From Flavobacterium lacustre (GTDB lineage Bacteria; Bacteroidota; Bacteroidia; Flavobacteriales; Flavobacteriaceae), in the NCBI RefSeq assembly GCF_027474525.2, contig NZ_CP114882.2, forward strand, positions 2,108,001 to 2,172,000: DNA of 64,000 bases, read 5' to 3'. The translations under genes were made by a program, and so were the position numbers. The notes below the pieces were generated by a model. The model ran no database searches. It was given only the letters and a program-made list of their open reading frames with translations, and was not told where the DNA came from. Shown here piece by piece: positions 36,491-45,312 of the stretch. How positions within the stretch are numbered: position 1 is the first letter of the stretch; every line of letters starts with the position of its first letter.

Positions 36491-37078
36491 ATGATTTTAC
36501 CAATTATAGGATATGGCGATCCCGTTTTAAGAAAAGTTGGAGAAGTTCTTTCACCGGAACATCCCAATTTAAAAGAAACAATTGCTAATATGTACGAGAC
36601 TATGTATAATGCTTATGGAGTAGGTTTAGCTGCCCCACAAGTTGGTCTTGCTGTTCGTCTATTTGTAATCGACACCACACCTTTTAGTGATGACGAAGAT
36701 TTAGAAGAGACTAAACAACAAGAATTGAAAGGGTTTAAAAGAACCTTTATCAATGCAAAAATGATTAAAGAAGAGGGAGAAGAATGGAGTTTTAACGAAG
36801 GATGTTTGAGTATTCCTGATGTTAGAGAAGACGTTTATAGAAATCCAACTATCACAATTGAATATTGCGAGGAAGATTTTGTGATGAAAACCGAAGTTTT
36901 TGACGGATTGATTGCCAGAGTGATTCAGCATGAATACGATCATATAGAAGGAATTTTGTTTACCGATAAAATCTCATCTCTTAAGAAACGTCTGATTCAA
37001 AAGAAGTTAAAAAATATTTTGGAAGGAAAAACATTCCAAGAGTACAGAATGAAGTTTTTTGGTAAAAAAGGAAGATAA
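36491..37078 (+). CDS. def: Peptide deformylase
   Basis: 195 residues. All three motifs are intact: GVGLAAPQVG (motif 1), NEGCLSIP with the metal-binding Cys (motif 2) and QHEYDHIEG with the HExxH pair (motif 3). It removes the N-formyl group from nascent proteins. The insertion between motifs 1 and 2 (SDDEDLEETKQQELKGF) is normal for this phylum. Followed by the DUF5606 gene at 86 bp. Confidence 0.95.
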   Translation: MILPIIGYGDPVLRKVGEVLSPEHPNLKETIANMYETMYNAYGVGLAAPQVGLAVRLFVIDTTPFSDDEDLEETKQQELKGFKRTFINAKMIKEEGEEWSFNEGCLSIPDVREDVYRNPTITIEYCEEDFVMKTEVFDGLIARVIQHEYDHIEGILFTDKISSLKKRLIQKKLKNILEGKTFQEYRMKFFGKKGR

Positions 37079-37164
37079 AATGCATTCTTAATCAGGCCAA
37101 CTTGGTATGATTTTTGGGTTTAAAAGAAAAAAATAATTGAATTCTTAATAATAAGTAAACAAGC

Positions 37165-37638
37165 ATGAATTTAGAAAAAATATTAGCCATTTCTGGGAAA
37201 CCAGGTTTATATGTATTAAAAGTACAAACTCGTACCGGTTTTGTTGCCGAATCATTGTCAGACGGAAAAAAAATCACTGTAAACTTGAAAAGTAATGTGA
37301 GTTTATTGTCAGAAATTTCTATTTATACCTATGAAGCAGAAAAACCTTTGGCCGAAATAATGTCAAACATTGCCAAGAAAGAAAACAATGGAGAAGCCAT
37401 TTCTCACAAAGAAGATAATGCTAAATTAACAGCTTATTTTAGAGAGATTTTGCCGGAATATGACGAAGAACGAGTGTATCCATCAGATATTAAGAAAGTA
37501 TTAAATTGGTACAATATGCTTCAAAGCAAAGGATTAGTTACAGATGAAGCACCTGCTGTTGCTGAAAGTGATGAAACACCAGTTTTAGAAGAAGCTGCAG
37601 CAACTGAAAAGCCTAAAAAAGCAGCAGCCAAAAAATAA
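37165..37638 (+). CDS. DUF5606 domain protein
   Basis: 157 residues. The first 130 form the Bacteroidota-specific DUF5606 domain (MNLEKILAISGKPGLYVLK; AYFREILPEYDEERVYPSDI); the C-terminus is an alanine-rich, basic-ended tail (KPKKAAAKK). Function unknown. The position between def and mazG is a typical setting for the family. A strong terminator follows. Confidence 0.8.
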   Translation: MNLEKILAISGKPGLYVLKVQTRTGFVAESLSDGKKITVNLKSNVSLLSEISIYTYEAEKPLAEIMSNIAKKENNGEAISHKEDNAKLTAYFREILPEYDEERVYPSDIKKVLNWYNMLQSKGLVTDEAPAVAESDETPVLEEAAATEKPKKAAAKK

Positions 37639-37665
37639 TAAATTTTATATTTAAAATATATTTAG

Positions 37666-37699
37666 TCCTGTTAAGATGATTTCTTGACAGGATTTTTTT
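37666..37699 (+). terminator. Terminator of the def-DUF5606 unit
   Basis: 11-bp stem TCCTGTTAAGA/TCTTGACAGGA (one G-U), 5-base loop, then TTTTTTT. Confidence 0.85.
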
Positions 37700-37724
37700 A
37701 TTTTTACAAAAACCAAAATAAGCA

Positions 37725-38498
37725 ATGAATTCAAGACCACAACAACTTCAAGCCTTTGAAAGATTATTAGATATCATGGATGATTTGCGTGAAAAATGTC
37801 CTTGGGATAGAAAGCAAACCATGCAAACTTTACGGCATCTCACGATTGAGGAAACGTATGAATTAGGCGATGCTATTTTAGACAATGATTTAAACGAAGT
37901 TAAAAAAGAATTAGGCGATGTATTATTGCACATTGTTTTTTATGCCAAAATAGGAAGCGAAACACAGGATTTTGATATCGCCGATGTGTGTAATGAAATT
38001 TGCGAAAAATTAATTCACCGTCATCCACATATTTATAGCGATGTTGTTGTAAAAGATGAAGAAGAAGTAAAGCAAAATTGGGAAAAACTGAAATTGAAAG
38101 AAGGCAAAAAATCAGTTTTGGAAGGTGTACCAAAAAGTTTACCGGCATTAGTTAAAGCAAGCAGAATTCAAGATAAAGTAAAAGGAGTGGGGTTTGATTG
38201 GGAAGAACCACATCAGGTTTGGGATAAAGTTCAAGAGGAATTACAAGAACTACAAGTTGAGGTTGAATCAGGCGATCAGGATAAAATTGAAGCCGAGTTT
38301 GGCGATGTTTTATTTTCGATGATAAATTATGCCCGTTTTTTAAATGTAAATCCGGAAGATGCTTTGGAACGAACCAATAAAAAATTCATCAAACGCTTTC
38401 AATATCTGGAAAGTAAAGCGGGGGAATTGGGGAAACCTTTAATGGATATGACTCTTGCCGAGATGGATGTTTTTTGGAATGAAGCAAAGAAACTGTAG
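37725..38498 (+). CDS. mazG: Nucleoside triphosphate pyrophosphohydrolase MazG
   Basis: 257 residues, two tandem MazG domains as in the E. coli enzyme. The first keeps the magnesium-binding pattern EETYELGDAI ... KKELGDVLLH; the second has EELQELQVEVE ... EAEFGDVLFS. It hydrolyses NTPs to NMP and pyrophosphate as house-cleaning and can affect (p)ppGpp responses. Convergent with the regulator gene, 45 bp apart. Confidence 0.9.
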   Translation: MNSRPQQLQAFERLLDIMDDLREKCPWDRKQTMQTLRHLTIEETYELGDAILDNDLNEVKKELGDVLLHIVFYAKIGSETQDFDIADVCNEICEKLIHRHPHIYSDVVVKDEEEVKQNWEKLKLKEGKKSVLEGVPKSLPALVKASRIQDKVKGVGFDWEEPHQVWDKVQEELQELQVEVESGDQDKIEAEFGDVLFSMINYARFLNVNPEDALERTNKKFIKRFQYLESKAGELGKPLMDMTLAEMDVFWNEAKKL

Positions 38499-38526
38499 TT
38501 TTTTATAAAACAGTTTCATTTCATAT

Positions 38527-38561
38527 AAAAAAAGATAAGTGTATTAATCTGCTATCTTTTT
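38527..38561 (-). terminator. Terminator of the FNR-type regulator gene
   Basis: AAAAAGATA/TATCTTTTT 9-bp stem that includes the stop codon in its loop, with T residues following on the minus strand. A-T rich, so moderate strength. Confidence 0.5.
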
Positions 38562-39224
38562 TAGTTTACTGATATCTTTTAAAATAATTTTTTTACCGGA
38601 TAATTCTATTAATCCTGATTTATTAAAATCGGATAATAAACGAATACAGCTTTCGGTGGCTGTACCAATCATACTGGCTAATTCATCTCTGGAAAGTTGT
38701 ACTTTTAAAGTATTGTCTTCGTTTTTTCCAAAAGTATCATGAAGATAAATGAGTGTTTCTGCTAATCGTTCTTTTACGGTTTTTTGCGCCATGTTGACCA
38801 TTTGATCATCCGCTTCTTTCAAATCTCCACAAATAGTTTTCATCACATTCATCGAAAACTGATTGTTTTTATCGAAGAATCCCATGACTTCACTTTTTGG
38901 AATAAAACAAACTTGCATGTCTTCGAGAGCAACAGCAGTTAAGTTTACAGGTTCATCACTAATCATGGAACGTTGTCCGAGTAATTCTCCTTTTTTAATT
39001 AATTTTACGATGTGATCTTTTCCGTTTGGACTTAATTTGGTTAATTTACAGATTCCATCTTTCACACAGTAAATACCATTTATAGTATCTCCTTCTTCAA
39101 AAATCACTTCTCCTTTCTTGACAATATGTGATGTTTTACAATCGGAAAGTTTTACGAGCTCTTCTTTATTGAGGGCTTTTAAAGAACTAAATTCTCTAAC
39201 GATACATTGTTCACATTTACTCAT
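38544..39224 (-). CDS. CRP/FNR-family transcription regulator
   Basis: 226 residues: cyclic-nucleotide-binding fold (KKGEVIFEEGD ... GELLGQRSMI), dimer helix, and a C-terminal winged helix (LSRDELASMIGTATESCIRLL) whose recognition helix has the E-S-x-x-R pattern of FNR proteins. Cysteines C4 and C7 (KCEQC) match E. coli FNR C20/C23 and C106 (DMQVCFIP) matches C122; the C29 equivalent is Ser13, although C29, C53 and C59 are available. Iron-sulfur sensing of oxygen is likely but not certain. ATG 39224 is chosen because the -7 box (39251-39258) lies downstream of a longer ATG at 39263. It is divergent from ccoI. Confidence 0.85.
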   Translation of the reverse strand: MSKCEQCIVREFSSLKALNKEELVKLSDCKTSHIVKKGEVIFEEGDTINGIYCVKDGICKLTKLSPNGKDHIVKLIKKGELLGQRSMISDEPVNLTAVALEDMQVCFIPKSEVMGFFDKNNQFSMNVMKTICGDLKEADDQMVNMAQKTVKERLAETLIYLHDTFGKNEDNTLKVQLSRDELASMIGTATESCIRLLSDFNKSGLIELSGKKIILKDISKLKKIAD

Positions 39225-39250
39225 TTTAGATTGGGGATTAATTAGTCCGA

Positions 39251-39258
39251 CAAATTTA
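39251..39258 (-). promoter_or_regulatory. -7 box TAAATTTG of the FNR-type regulator gene
   Basis: Perfect box 26 bp upstream of ATG 39224. The palindrome at 39266-39283 begins 8 bp upstream of it, in the -33 to -7 spacer. Confidence 0.65.
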
Positions 39259-39265
39259 AACATTT

Positions 39266-39283
39266 ATATGACATTTGTCATAT
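39266..39283. promoter_or_regulatory. FNR-type box in the fnr/ccoI intergenic region
   Basis: ATATGACATTTGTCATAT, perfect 8-bp arms around TT. The core TGAC-N4-GTCA matches the FNR/CRP layout TGAT-N4-ATCA. The centre is 36.5 bp from the last base of the ccoI -7 box and 23.5 bp from that of the regulator's own box. Confidence 0.8.
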
Positions 39284-39303
39284 TTTTAACTCATTCAATT
39301 TGT

Positions 39304-39311
39304 AACCTTTG
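39304..39311 (+). promoter_or_regulatory. Near-consensus -7 box AACCTTTG of ccoI
   Basis: 7 of 8 matches to TAnnTTTG, at the exact spacing from the upstream palindrome seen at ccoS and hemN. A weak box is what an activator-dependent promoter would show. Confidence 0.6.
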
Positions 39312-39336
39312 TTACAGGTAAAATGAGCAAAGATTT

Positions 39337-41715
39337 ATGGACACACAAAACTGTTTCCATTGTGGTTTAGATATTGTAAATACGGAAGAAATTATTTTTG
39401 ATGACAAAGAATTTTGTTGCAATGGTTGTAAAACTGTGTACGAAATTTTCAGTCTCAATGATATGACTTGTTATTATGATTTTGAAAAATCACCTGGAGC
39501 AACCCCGCAAGAAATTAATGGTAAATACGATTTTTTAGACAATGAAAGTATTGTTTCAAAGCTTTTGGAATTTCAAGAGGATACAACCGCAATTATTTCA
39601 CTTAACATTCCTCATATTCATTGTAGCTCGTGTATTTGGATTTTGGAAAATCTACAGCGTCTTCAAAAAGGAATAAATACTTCTCAAGTTAATTTTCCCG
39701 AAAAGAAAGTACGTATTACTTACAATCCAGAAACGGTTTCACTCAAGACTATTGTTTACTTGTTGAGCTCCATTGGTTATGAGCCATATATTAGTTTAGA
39801 AAATTACGAAACTGGAAAGAATAATGTTGACAGGAGTTTGACCTATAAACTCGGAGTCGCCTTTTTTTGTTTTGGAAATATAATGTTACTCTCCTTTCCG
39901 GAATATTTCGAAGTTAAAGAATATTGGCTGGATCAATATCGAGGTTTTTTCCGTTGGTTAATTTTTGCTTTGTCTTTGCCAAGTTTCTTTTATTCGGCAA
40001 GCGGGTATTATGTTTCTGCTTATAAAAGTATCAAATCAAAAATGCTTAATATCGATATTCCTATTGCTCTTGGAATTGTCGTAATGTTTGTGCGAAGTAC
40101 GGTAGATATCCTTATGGATTATGGTTCCGGCTTTTTTGATAGTTTGACCGGTTTGATTTTCTTTATGCTTTTGGGAAAAATGTTCCAAATTAAAACCTAT
40201 AGTTTTTTGAACTTTGAAAGGGATTTTAAATCCTATTTTCCAATTGCAATAACCAAAATTAATGCAGATGCAACAGAAGAAAGTATTCCTGTTTATGATA
40301 TTCAAAAAGGGGATCGATTACTCATTAGAAATCAAGAATTAATACCGGTTGATGGAATTTTGATTGCTGAAAAAGCAGAGATTGATTATAGTTTTGTTAC
40401 TGGAGAAGCTATTCCGATTACTAAAAAATCAGGAGATAAAATTTTTGCCGGCGGAAAGCAAATAGGTAAAGTGATTGAAATGGAAGTTTTGCACTCGGTT
40501 TCACAGAGTTACCTGACACAATTGTGGAGTAATGATGTGTTTCAGAAGAATGTAGAACAGAAACATAAAACCATCACCGACAGGATTTCCCGTTATTTTA
40601 CTCCTATATTATTACTAATTGCTTTTGCGGGATTTGGATATTGGATTTTTACCGATACCAATACTGCTTTTAATGTTTTTACGGCTGTTCTTATTGTGGC
40701 TTGCCCTTGTGCATTGGCTTTGACAGCGCCGTTTACGACCGGGAATGTGTTGCGAATTTTAGGAAAAAAGAAATTTTATCTCAAGAATGCTTTAGTCATC
40801 GAACAATTGGCGAAAGTGGATACGATAGTTTTTGATAAAACTGGAACGATTACCACAAATAAAAAATCGAATATTTCATATGAAGGTGAAGCACTTTCTG
40901 AAGCGCATTTAATGGTTATAAAAAATGTACTTCGCGCTTCTAATCATCCATTGAGCCGAATGTTATATGATTTTTTGCCAGATGTTAAAAAAATAAAAAT
41001 AAATGAATTCGAAGAGATTACAGGAAAAGGAATTTTAGCTCAAACTGAAGATGTTGAGGTTAAAATGGGTTCTGCAGCTTTTGTGGAATTGTCGGATGAA
41101 GACACGAGACAACAAACGTCGGTTCATATAAAAATTAATGGAGTCTATTTAGGGAAATACGTTTTCAATAATCAATATAGGGAAGGTTTAGCACAGCTTT
41201 TTGATACCTTGAAAAAAGGATATCAAATTAAGGTTTTGTCGGGCGATAATGAAGGAGAGCGTTCTACTCTGGAAGTACTTTTGCCTAAAGGAACAGAATT
41301 GGTTTTTAATCAAAAACCAGAACAAAAATTGGAGTTCATTAAGAACCTGCAAAAAGAAGGTAAAAATGTAATGATGGTTGGTGACGGGCTGAATGATGCA
41401 GGAGCTTTGGCACAAAGTAATGTGGGAATTTCCATTTCTGAGAATGTGAATGTTTTTTCTCCGGCTTGTGATGCAATCTTAGATGCCAGCGAGTTTCAAA
41501 AACTGAATTATTATATGAAATTGTCTAAAAAAGCGATTACAACTATCAAAATGAGTTTTACACTTTCGTTGTTATACAATGTAGTTGGGTTATCCTTTGC
41601 TGTGACCGGAAATTTATTGCCTTTGGTCGCTGCCATTATTATGCCGTTGAGTACCATTACGATAGTGAGTTTTGTTACAATTATGAGTAATTTCTATTCA
41701 AAAAGGCTGAAATAA
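39337..41715 (+). CDS. ccoI: Cu+-exporting P1B-type ATPase of cbb3 oxidase biogenesis (CcoI/FixI)
   Basis: 792 residues. N-terminal cysteine-rich metal-binding segment (CFHCGLDI, FCCNGCKTVYEIF), then an HMA domain with HCSSCIW, eight membrane helices, CPC motif VACPCALALTAP, phosphorylation site DKTGT, TGEAIP, SNHPLSR and GDGLNDAGAL. CcoI-type pumps carry copper to the CuB site of cbb3 oxidase. First gene after the FNR-regulated divergent promoter; 115 bp separate it from ccoS, which has its own box and promoter. Confidence 0.9.
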   Translation: MDTQNCFHCGLDIVNTEEIIFDDKEFCCNGCKTVYEIFSLNDMTCYYDFEKSPGATPQEINGKYDFLDNESIVSKLLEFQEDTTAIISLNIPHIHCSSCIWILENLQRLQKGINTSQVNFPEKKVRITYNPETVSLKTIVYLLSSIGYEPYISLENYETGKNNVDRSLTYKLGVAFFCFGNIMLLSFPEYFEVKEYWLDQYRGFFRWLIFALSLPSFFYSASGYYVSAYKSIKSKMLNIDIPIALGIVVMFVRSTVDILMDYGSGFFDSLTGLIFFMLLGKMFQIKTYSFLNFERDFKSYFPIAITKINADATEESIPVYDIQKGDRLLIRNQELIPVDGILIAEKAEIDYSFVTGEAIPITKKSGDKIFAGGKQIGKVIEMEVLHSVSQSYLTQLWSNDVFQKNVEQKHKTITDRISRYFTPILLLIAFAGFGYWIFTDTNTAFNVFTAVLIVACPCALALTAPFTTGNVLRILGKKKFYLKNALVIEQLAKVDTIVFDKTGTITTNKKSNISYEGEALSEAHLMVIKNVLRASNHPLSRMLYDFLPDVKKIKINEFEEITGKGILAQTEDVEVKMGSAAFVELSDEDTRQQTSVHIKINGVYLGKYVFNNQYREGLAQLFDTLKKGYQIKVLSGDNEGERSTLEVLLPKGTELVFNQKPEQKLEFIKNLQKEGKNVMMVGDGLNDAGALAQSNVGISISENVNVFSPACDAILDASEFQKLNYYMKLSKKAITTIKMSFTLSLLYNVVGLSFAVTGNLLPLVAAIIMPLSTITIVSFVTIMSNFYSKRLK

Positions 41716-41768
41716 TTAAAACTGAAAAGATTGATTTTTATTCATAAATTTAACATAAATGTTTAAGC

Positions 41769-41782
41769 ATGATAAATGTCAT
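41769..41782. promoter_or_regulatory. FNR-type box upstream of ccoS-ccoNOQP
   Basis: ATGATAAATGTCAT, one mismatch from a perfect 14-bp dyad. Centre 36.5 bp from the last base of the -7 box at 41805-41812. Confidence 0.78.
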
Positions 41783-41804
41783 ATTTTATAAAAATTTCTG
41801 AAAG

Positions 41805-41812
41805 TATTTTTG
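41805..41812 (+). promoter_or_regulatory. -7 box TATTTTTG of the ccoS operon
   Basis: Perfect box 18 bp upstream of ATG 41831; no -33 motif is obvious, consistent with activator dependence. Confidence 0.65.
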
Positions 41813-41830
41813 TTAACATAATTTTAAGGT

Positions 41831-42022
41831 ATGAGTGTCATTTATTTATTAATCTCCATTAGTATATTGGTTGCTATTGGCTTTTTTATTGCTTTTATAA
41901 GAGCAGTAAAAACCGGTCAGTATGACGACGACTATACGCCATCGGTCAGAATGCTTTTTGACGATGAGCTCAAAATTGAAAATCCAAAATCAATACAAAC
42001 AACAGAAGAAAAACAAATTTAA
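41831..42022 (+). CDS. ccoS: cbb3 oxidase assembly protein CcoS
   Basis: 63 residues: one membrane helix (about 4-25) followed by GQYDDDYTPSVRMLFDDE, the family signature. CcoS is needed for cofactor insertion into the oxidase. It ends 2 bp before ccoNO and is translationally close to it. Confidence 0.88.
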   Translation: MSVIYLLISISILVAIGFFIAFIRAVKTGQYDDDYTPSVRMLFDDELKIENPKSIQTTEEKQI

Positions 42023-42024
42023 TT

Positions 42025-44202
42025 ATGGAAATGCAACAATTTTATTACGACAACAAAATTGTAAAGAAATTCATTTACGCCACCATTGTTTTTGGTGTAG
42101 TGGGGATGTTAGTTGGACTTATTCTGGCTATTATGTTTCTTTTTCCAAACATCACCGACGGAATTTCGTGGTTGAGTTTTGGTAGATTGAGACCTTTACA
42201 TACCAATGCAGTTATTTTTGCCTTTGTGGGGAATGCTATGTTTGCAGGGGTTTATTATTCACTACAACGATTGCTGAAAGCAAGGATGTTTAGTGATTTT
42301 TTAAGTAATCTTAACTTTTGGGGATGGCAGTTAATCATTGTCGCCGCAGCAGTCAGTTTGCCTTTAGGATACAGTACATCAAAAGAATATGCTGAATTAG
42401 AATGGCCAATTGATATTGCTATTGCCTTAATCTGGGTAGCATTTGGTATCAACATGATTGGGACCATGATAAAAAGAAGAGAGCGTCATTTGTATGTTGC
42501 AATCTGGTTTTATTTGGCAACATTTGTTACTGTAGCAGTTTTACATATTTTTAATAGTTTAGAATTGCCGGTTTCTGCAATGAAAAGTTATTCTGTATAC
42601 GCAGGAGTTCAAGATGCTTTAGTACAATGGTGGTATGGTCATAATGCTGTTGCCTTTTTCTTGACAACACCATTTTTAGGATTAATGTATTATTTTGTAC
42701 CAAAAGCAGCTAATCGTCCTGTATATTCTTACAGACTTTCTATCGTTCACTTTTGGTCTTTAATCTTCATTTATATTTGGGCTGGACCTCACCACTTATT
42801 ATATTCTGCATTACCGACTTGGGCACAGAATTTAGGAGTTGTTTTTTCTATAATGTTGATTGCTCCATCTTGGGGAGGTATGATTAACGGATTGTTAACT
42901 TTGAGAGGAGTTTGGGATAAAGTGCGTGAAGAGCCAGTTTTAAAATTCTTCGTAGTAGCAATTACCGGTTACGGAATGGCGACTTTTGAAGGGCCTATGT
43001 TGTCTCTTAAAAATGTAAATGCTATTGCGCATTATACGGATTGGATTATTGCTCACGTTCACGTTGGTGCATTAGCTTGGAATGGATTTATGGCTTTTGG
43101 TATGATCTATTGGTTGATTCCAAGAATGACAAAAAGCACTTTATATTCTACTAAATTAGCCAATTTCCATTTTTGGATTGGAACATTAGGAATTATACTT
43201 TATACACTTCCGATGTATGTTGCCGGTTTTTTACAGGCATCTATGTGGAAACAATTTAATCCAGACGGAACTTTAACGTATGGTAACTTCTTAGAAACAG
43301 TAACTCAAATCATGCCAATGTATTGGATGAGAGCTGCCGGAGGTACTTTATACTTAACAGGAATGTTAGTATTAGTGTATAATATCATTCAAACAGTAAG
43401 AGCTGGCGCTGCAATCGAAGATGAATTAGCTGAAGCACCAGAATTAGTGAAAATTAGTTCAGGAAGAGTAAAAGGAGAGAAATTCCACCCTTGGTTAGAA
43501 AGAAAACCAATTCAATTGACAATTTTAGCTACAATAGCAATTCTTATTGGTGGAGTTATTCAAATTGTACCTACGATTATGGTAAAATCTAATATTCCAA
43601 CAATTGCTAGCGTAAAACCATATTCTCCATTAGAATTGGAAGGTCGTGATTTGTACATCCGTGAAGGTTGTGTGGGTTGTCACTCTCAATCAGTTCGTCC
43701 TTTCCGTAGTGAAGTGGAGCGTTATGGACCACAATCTAAAGCAGGAGAGTTTGTATATGATCACCCTTTCTTGTGGGGATCTAAACGTACAGGTCCGGAT
43801 TTATTAAGAGAAGGTGGTAAATACAATGATAATTGGCATTTTAACCATTTCTGGAGTCCTCAAAGTATTTCTGCCGGTTCAATTATGCCTGGATATAAAT
43901 GGTTGTTTGATAATGAGCCAATGGATATTTCTTTGACTCAAGATAAAATGAAAGCCATGGTTGCATTAGGGGTTCCTTATTCAGATGCTGAAGTTGCTAA
44001 TGCTCAAAAAGATTTGAGAGCACAAGCGTTACTAATTGAGGAAAGTCTTAAAAACGATCCTGACTTTGTAAAAAGTTACGATGACAGTAAGAAAAAAGCT
44101 GAAGCAAAAGGGGAAAAATTTGTTCCAATGAATGAAAGAGAAATTGTAGCCTTGATTGCCTATATTCAAAGACTTGGGACTGATATTAAAGTAAAAGAAT
44201 AA
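42025..44202 (+). CDS. ccoN: Fused cbb3 cytochrome c oxidase subunits I and II (CcoNO)
   Basis: 725 residues. The first 470 are CcoN: twelve or more membrane helices and heme/CuB histidines in RPLHTNAV, WWYGHNAVAF, GPHHLLY and AHVHVGALAWNG. After an alpha linker, residues 540-725 are CcoO with a membrane anchor and a single c-type heme site, GCVGCH at 549-553. The enzyme reduces O2 with high affinity and pumps protons. The N-O fusion is a known Bacteroidota form. The frame is continuous across the join. Confidence 0.93.
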   Translation: MEMQQFYYDNKIVKKFIYATIVFGVVGMLVGLILAIMFLFPNITDGISWLSFGRLRPLHTNAVIFAFVGNAMFAGVYYSLQRLLKARMFSDFLSNLNFWGWQLIIVAAAVSLPLGYSTSKEYAELEWPIDIAIALIWVAFGINMIGTMIKRRERHLYVAIWFYLATFVTVAVLHIFNSLELPVSAMKSYSVYAGVQDALVQWWYGHNAVAFFLTTPFLGLMYYFVPKAANRPVYSYRLSIVHFWSLIFIYIWAGPHHLLYSALPTWAQNLGVVFSIMLIAPSWGGMINGLLTLRGVWDKVREEPVLKFFVVAITGYGMATFEGPMLSLKNVNAIAHYTDWIIAHVHVGALAWNGFMAFGMIYWLIPRMTKSTLYSTKLANFHFWIGTLGIILYTLPMYVAGFLQASMWKQFNPDGTLTYGNFLETVTQIMPMYWMRAAGGTLYLTGMLVLVYNIIQTVRAGAAIEDELAEAPELVKISSGRVKGEKFHPWLERKPIQLTILATIAILIGGVIQIVPTIMVKSNIPTIASVKPYSPLELEGRDLYIREGCVGCHSQSVRPFRSEVERYGPQSKAGEFVYDHPFLWGSKRTGPDLLREGGKYNDNWHFNHFWSPQSISAGSIMPGYKWLFDNEPMDISLTQDKMKAMVALGVPYSDAEVANAQKDLRAQALLIEESLKNDPDFVKSYDDSKKKAEAKGEKFVPMNEREIVALIAYIQRLGTDIKVKE

Positions 44203-44214
44203 ATAATAATAGTT

Positions 44215-44394
44215 ATGTTCGAACAAATAAAACACAATATGGAAACCATCGCGGGAGTTGCGATATATCCAATACTATCGTTATTAATTTTCTTTTTCTT
44301 TTTCGTGGGACTTGGGGTGTGGGTTTTCTCATATAAGAAAGAAAAAATTGATGAGATGAGCCAAATTCCATTGAAAGACAATCAAATAGTATAA
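44215..44394 (+). CDS. ccoQ: CcoQ-like small cbb3 subunit
   Basis: 59 residues, one membrane helix (about 18-36, IYPILSLLIFFFFFVGLGVW) and a short charged tail ending KDNQIV. Position between ccoO and ccoP, size and topology all match CcoQ. It starts 12 bp after ccoNO and ends 19 bp before ccoP. Confidence 0.78.
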   Translation: MFEQIKHNMETIAGVAIYPILSLLIFFFFFVGLGVWVFSYKKEKIDEMSQIPLKDNQIV

Positions 44395-44413
44395 TTTTTT
44401 AAAAATTTAGAAA

Positions 44414-45304
44414 ATGAAAAAATTAATTCCTGTATATGTAAGAGTTCCACTTATTTTCTTTGCTGTTTTTGCCGCAATGGAATATTTTATTGACTCTGGA
44501 GATAGACCTGCTTTTATAAAATTTCCGATGGTTTCTCTTTTCTTGTTTGTTTTTCTTTTCCTTTTGATAGCGATAGAAATTACGATTAGCGCCATTGATA
44601 AAATTACATATCAATTACTTACTGAGGAACAAAGAGCAAAATTAGAAGCTGCAAGTTCTGTTGGTTTCAAAGACAGCGAATGGTATAGTAAATTGCTGAA
44701 AAAATTAACAAAATCAGAACCTATTGAAAACGAAGGACAACTTTTGTTAGATCACGATTATGATGGTATTAGAGAGTTAGATAATAATTTACCACCATGG
44801 TGGGTATATTTATTCTATGCTTGTATTGTATTTGCAGTTGTATATCTTGTGCGTTTTGAAATTATGGGTGCAGACAATCAAGAAATGGAGCTTACAAAAG
44901 AAATGGCTCAAGCCAAAATTGAAGTTGCTGAATACATGAAAACAGCACCTGACTTAATGGATGAAAAAACAGTAACGTTATTGACAGATGCTGCTGCTTT
45001 AGCAGAAGGAAAAACAATTTTCACAACCAATTGCGCTGCTTGTCACAGAGCAGATGCAGGAGGACAAATTGGACCAAACTTAACAGATGATCATTGGATT
45101 TTAGGTGGAGGCATCAAAAATGTATTCCATACTTTAGTAAATGGTGGACGTGATGGTAAGGGAATGATTTCTTGGAAGGGTACTTTAAAACCAAAAGAAA
45201 TGCAGAAAGTAGCCAGTTATGTTTTATCTTTGAGAGGAAGCAATCCAAAAGATCCAAAAGCTCCAGATGGAGAAATATGGGTTGAAGCTGCTGCAGCAAA
45301 ATAA
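44414..45304 (+). CDS. ccoP: cbb3 oxidase subunit III (CcoP), monoheme form
   Basis: 296 residues. Two N-terminal membrane helices, then the cbb3 N-domain (DHDYDGIRELDNNLPPWW), a third membrane helix and one cytochrome c domain with NCAACH at 207-211 and the distal segment GKGMISWKG, where Met is the probable axial ligand. Proteobacterial CcoP has two hemes; only one CxxCH is present here. It accepts electrons for CcoO/CcoN. A strong hairpin follows. Confidence 0.9.
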   Translation: MKKLIPVYVRVPLIFFAVFAAMEYFIDSGDRPAFIKFPMVSLFLFVFLFLLIAIEITISAIDKITYQLLTEEQRAKLEAASSVGFKDSEWYSKLLKKLTKSEPIENEGQLLLDHDYDGIRELDNNLPPWWVYLFYACIVFAVVYLVRFEIMGADNQEMELTKEMAQAKIEVAEYMKTAPDLMDEKTVTLLTDAAALAEGKTIFTTNCAACHRADAGGQIGPNLTDDHWILGGGIKNVFHTLVNGGRDGKGMISWKGTLKPKEMQKVASYVLSLRGSNPKDPKAPDGEIWVEAAAAK

Positions 45305-45312
45305 AAAGTAAA

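Noticed and set aside
36304..36567. N-terminal extension of the FUSC protein by 88 residues
   Set aside because: The extension runs back over the def start and promoter on the other strand, and the -7 box at 36321-36328 lies within it. ATG 36303 begins a normal FUSC protein.
38489..38516. A mazG terminator formed by GAAACTG/CAGTTTC
   Set aside because: The stem is 7 bp with a long A+T loop and no T run follows. It may help but is not convincing.
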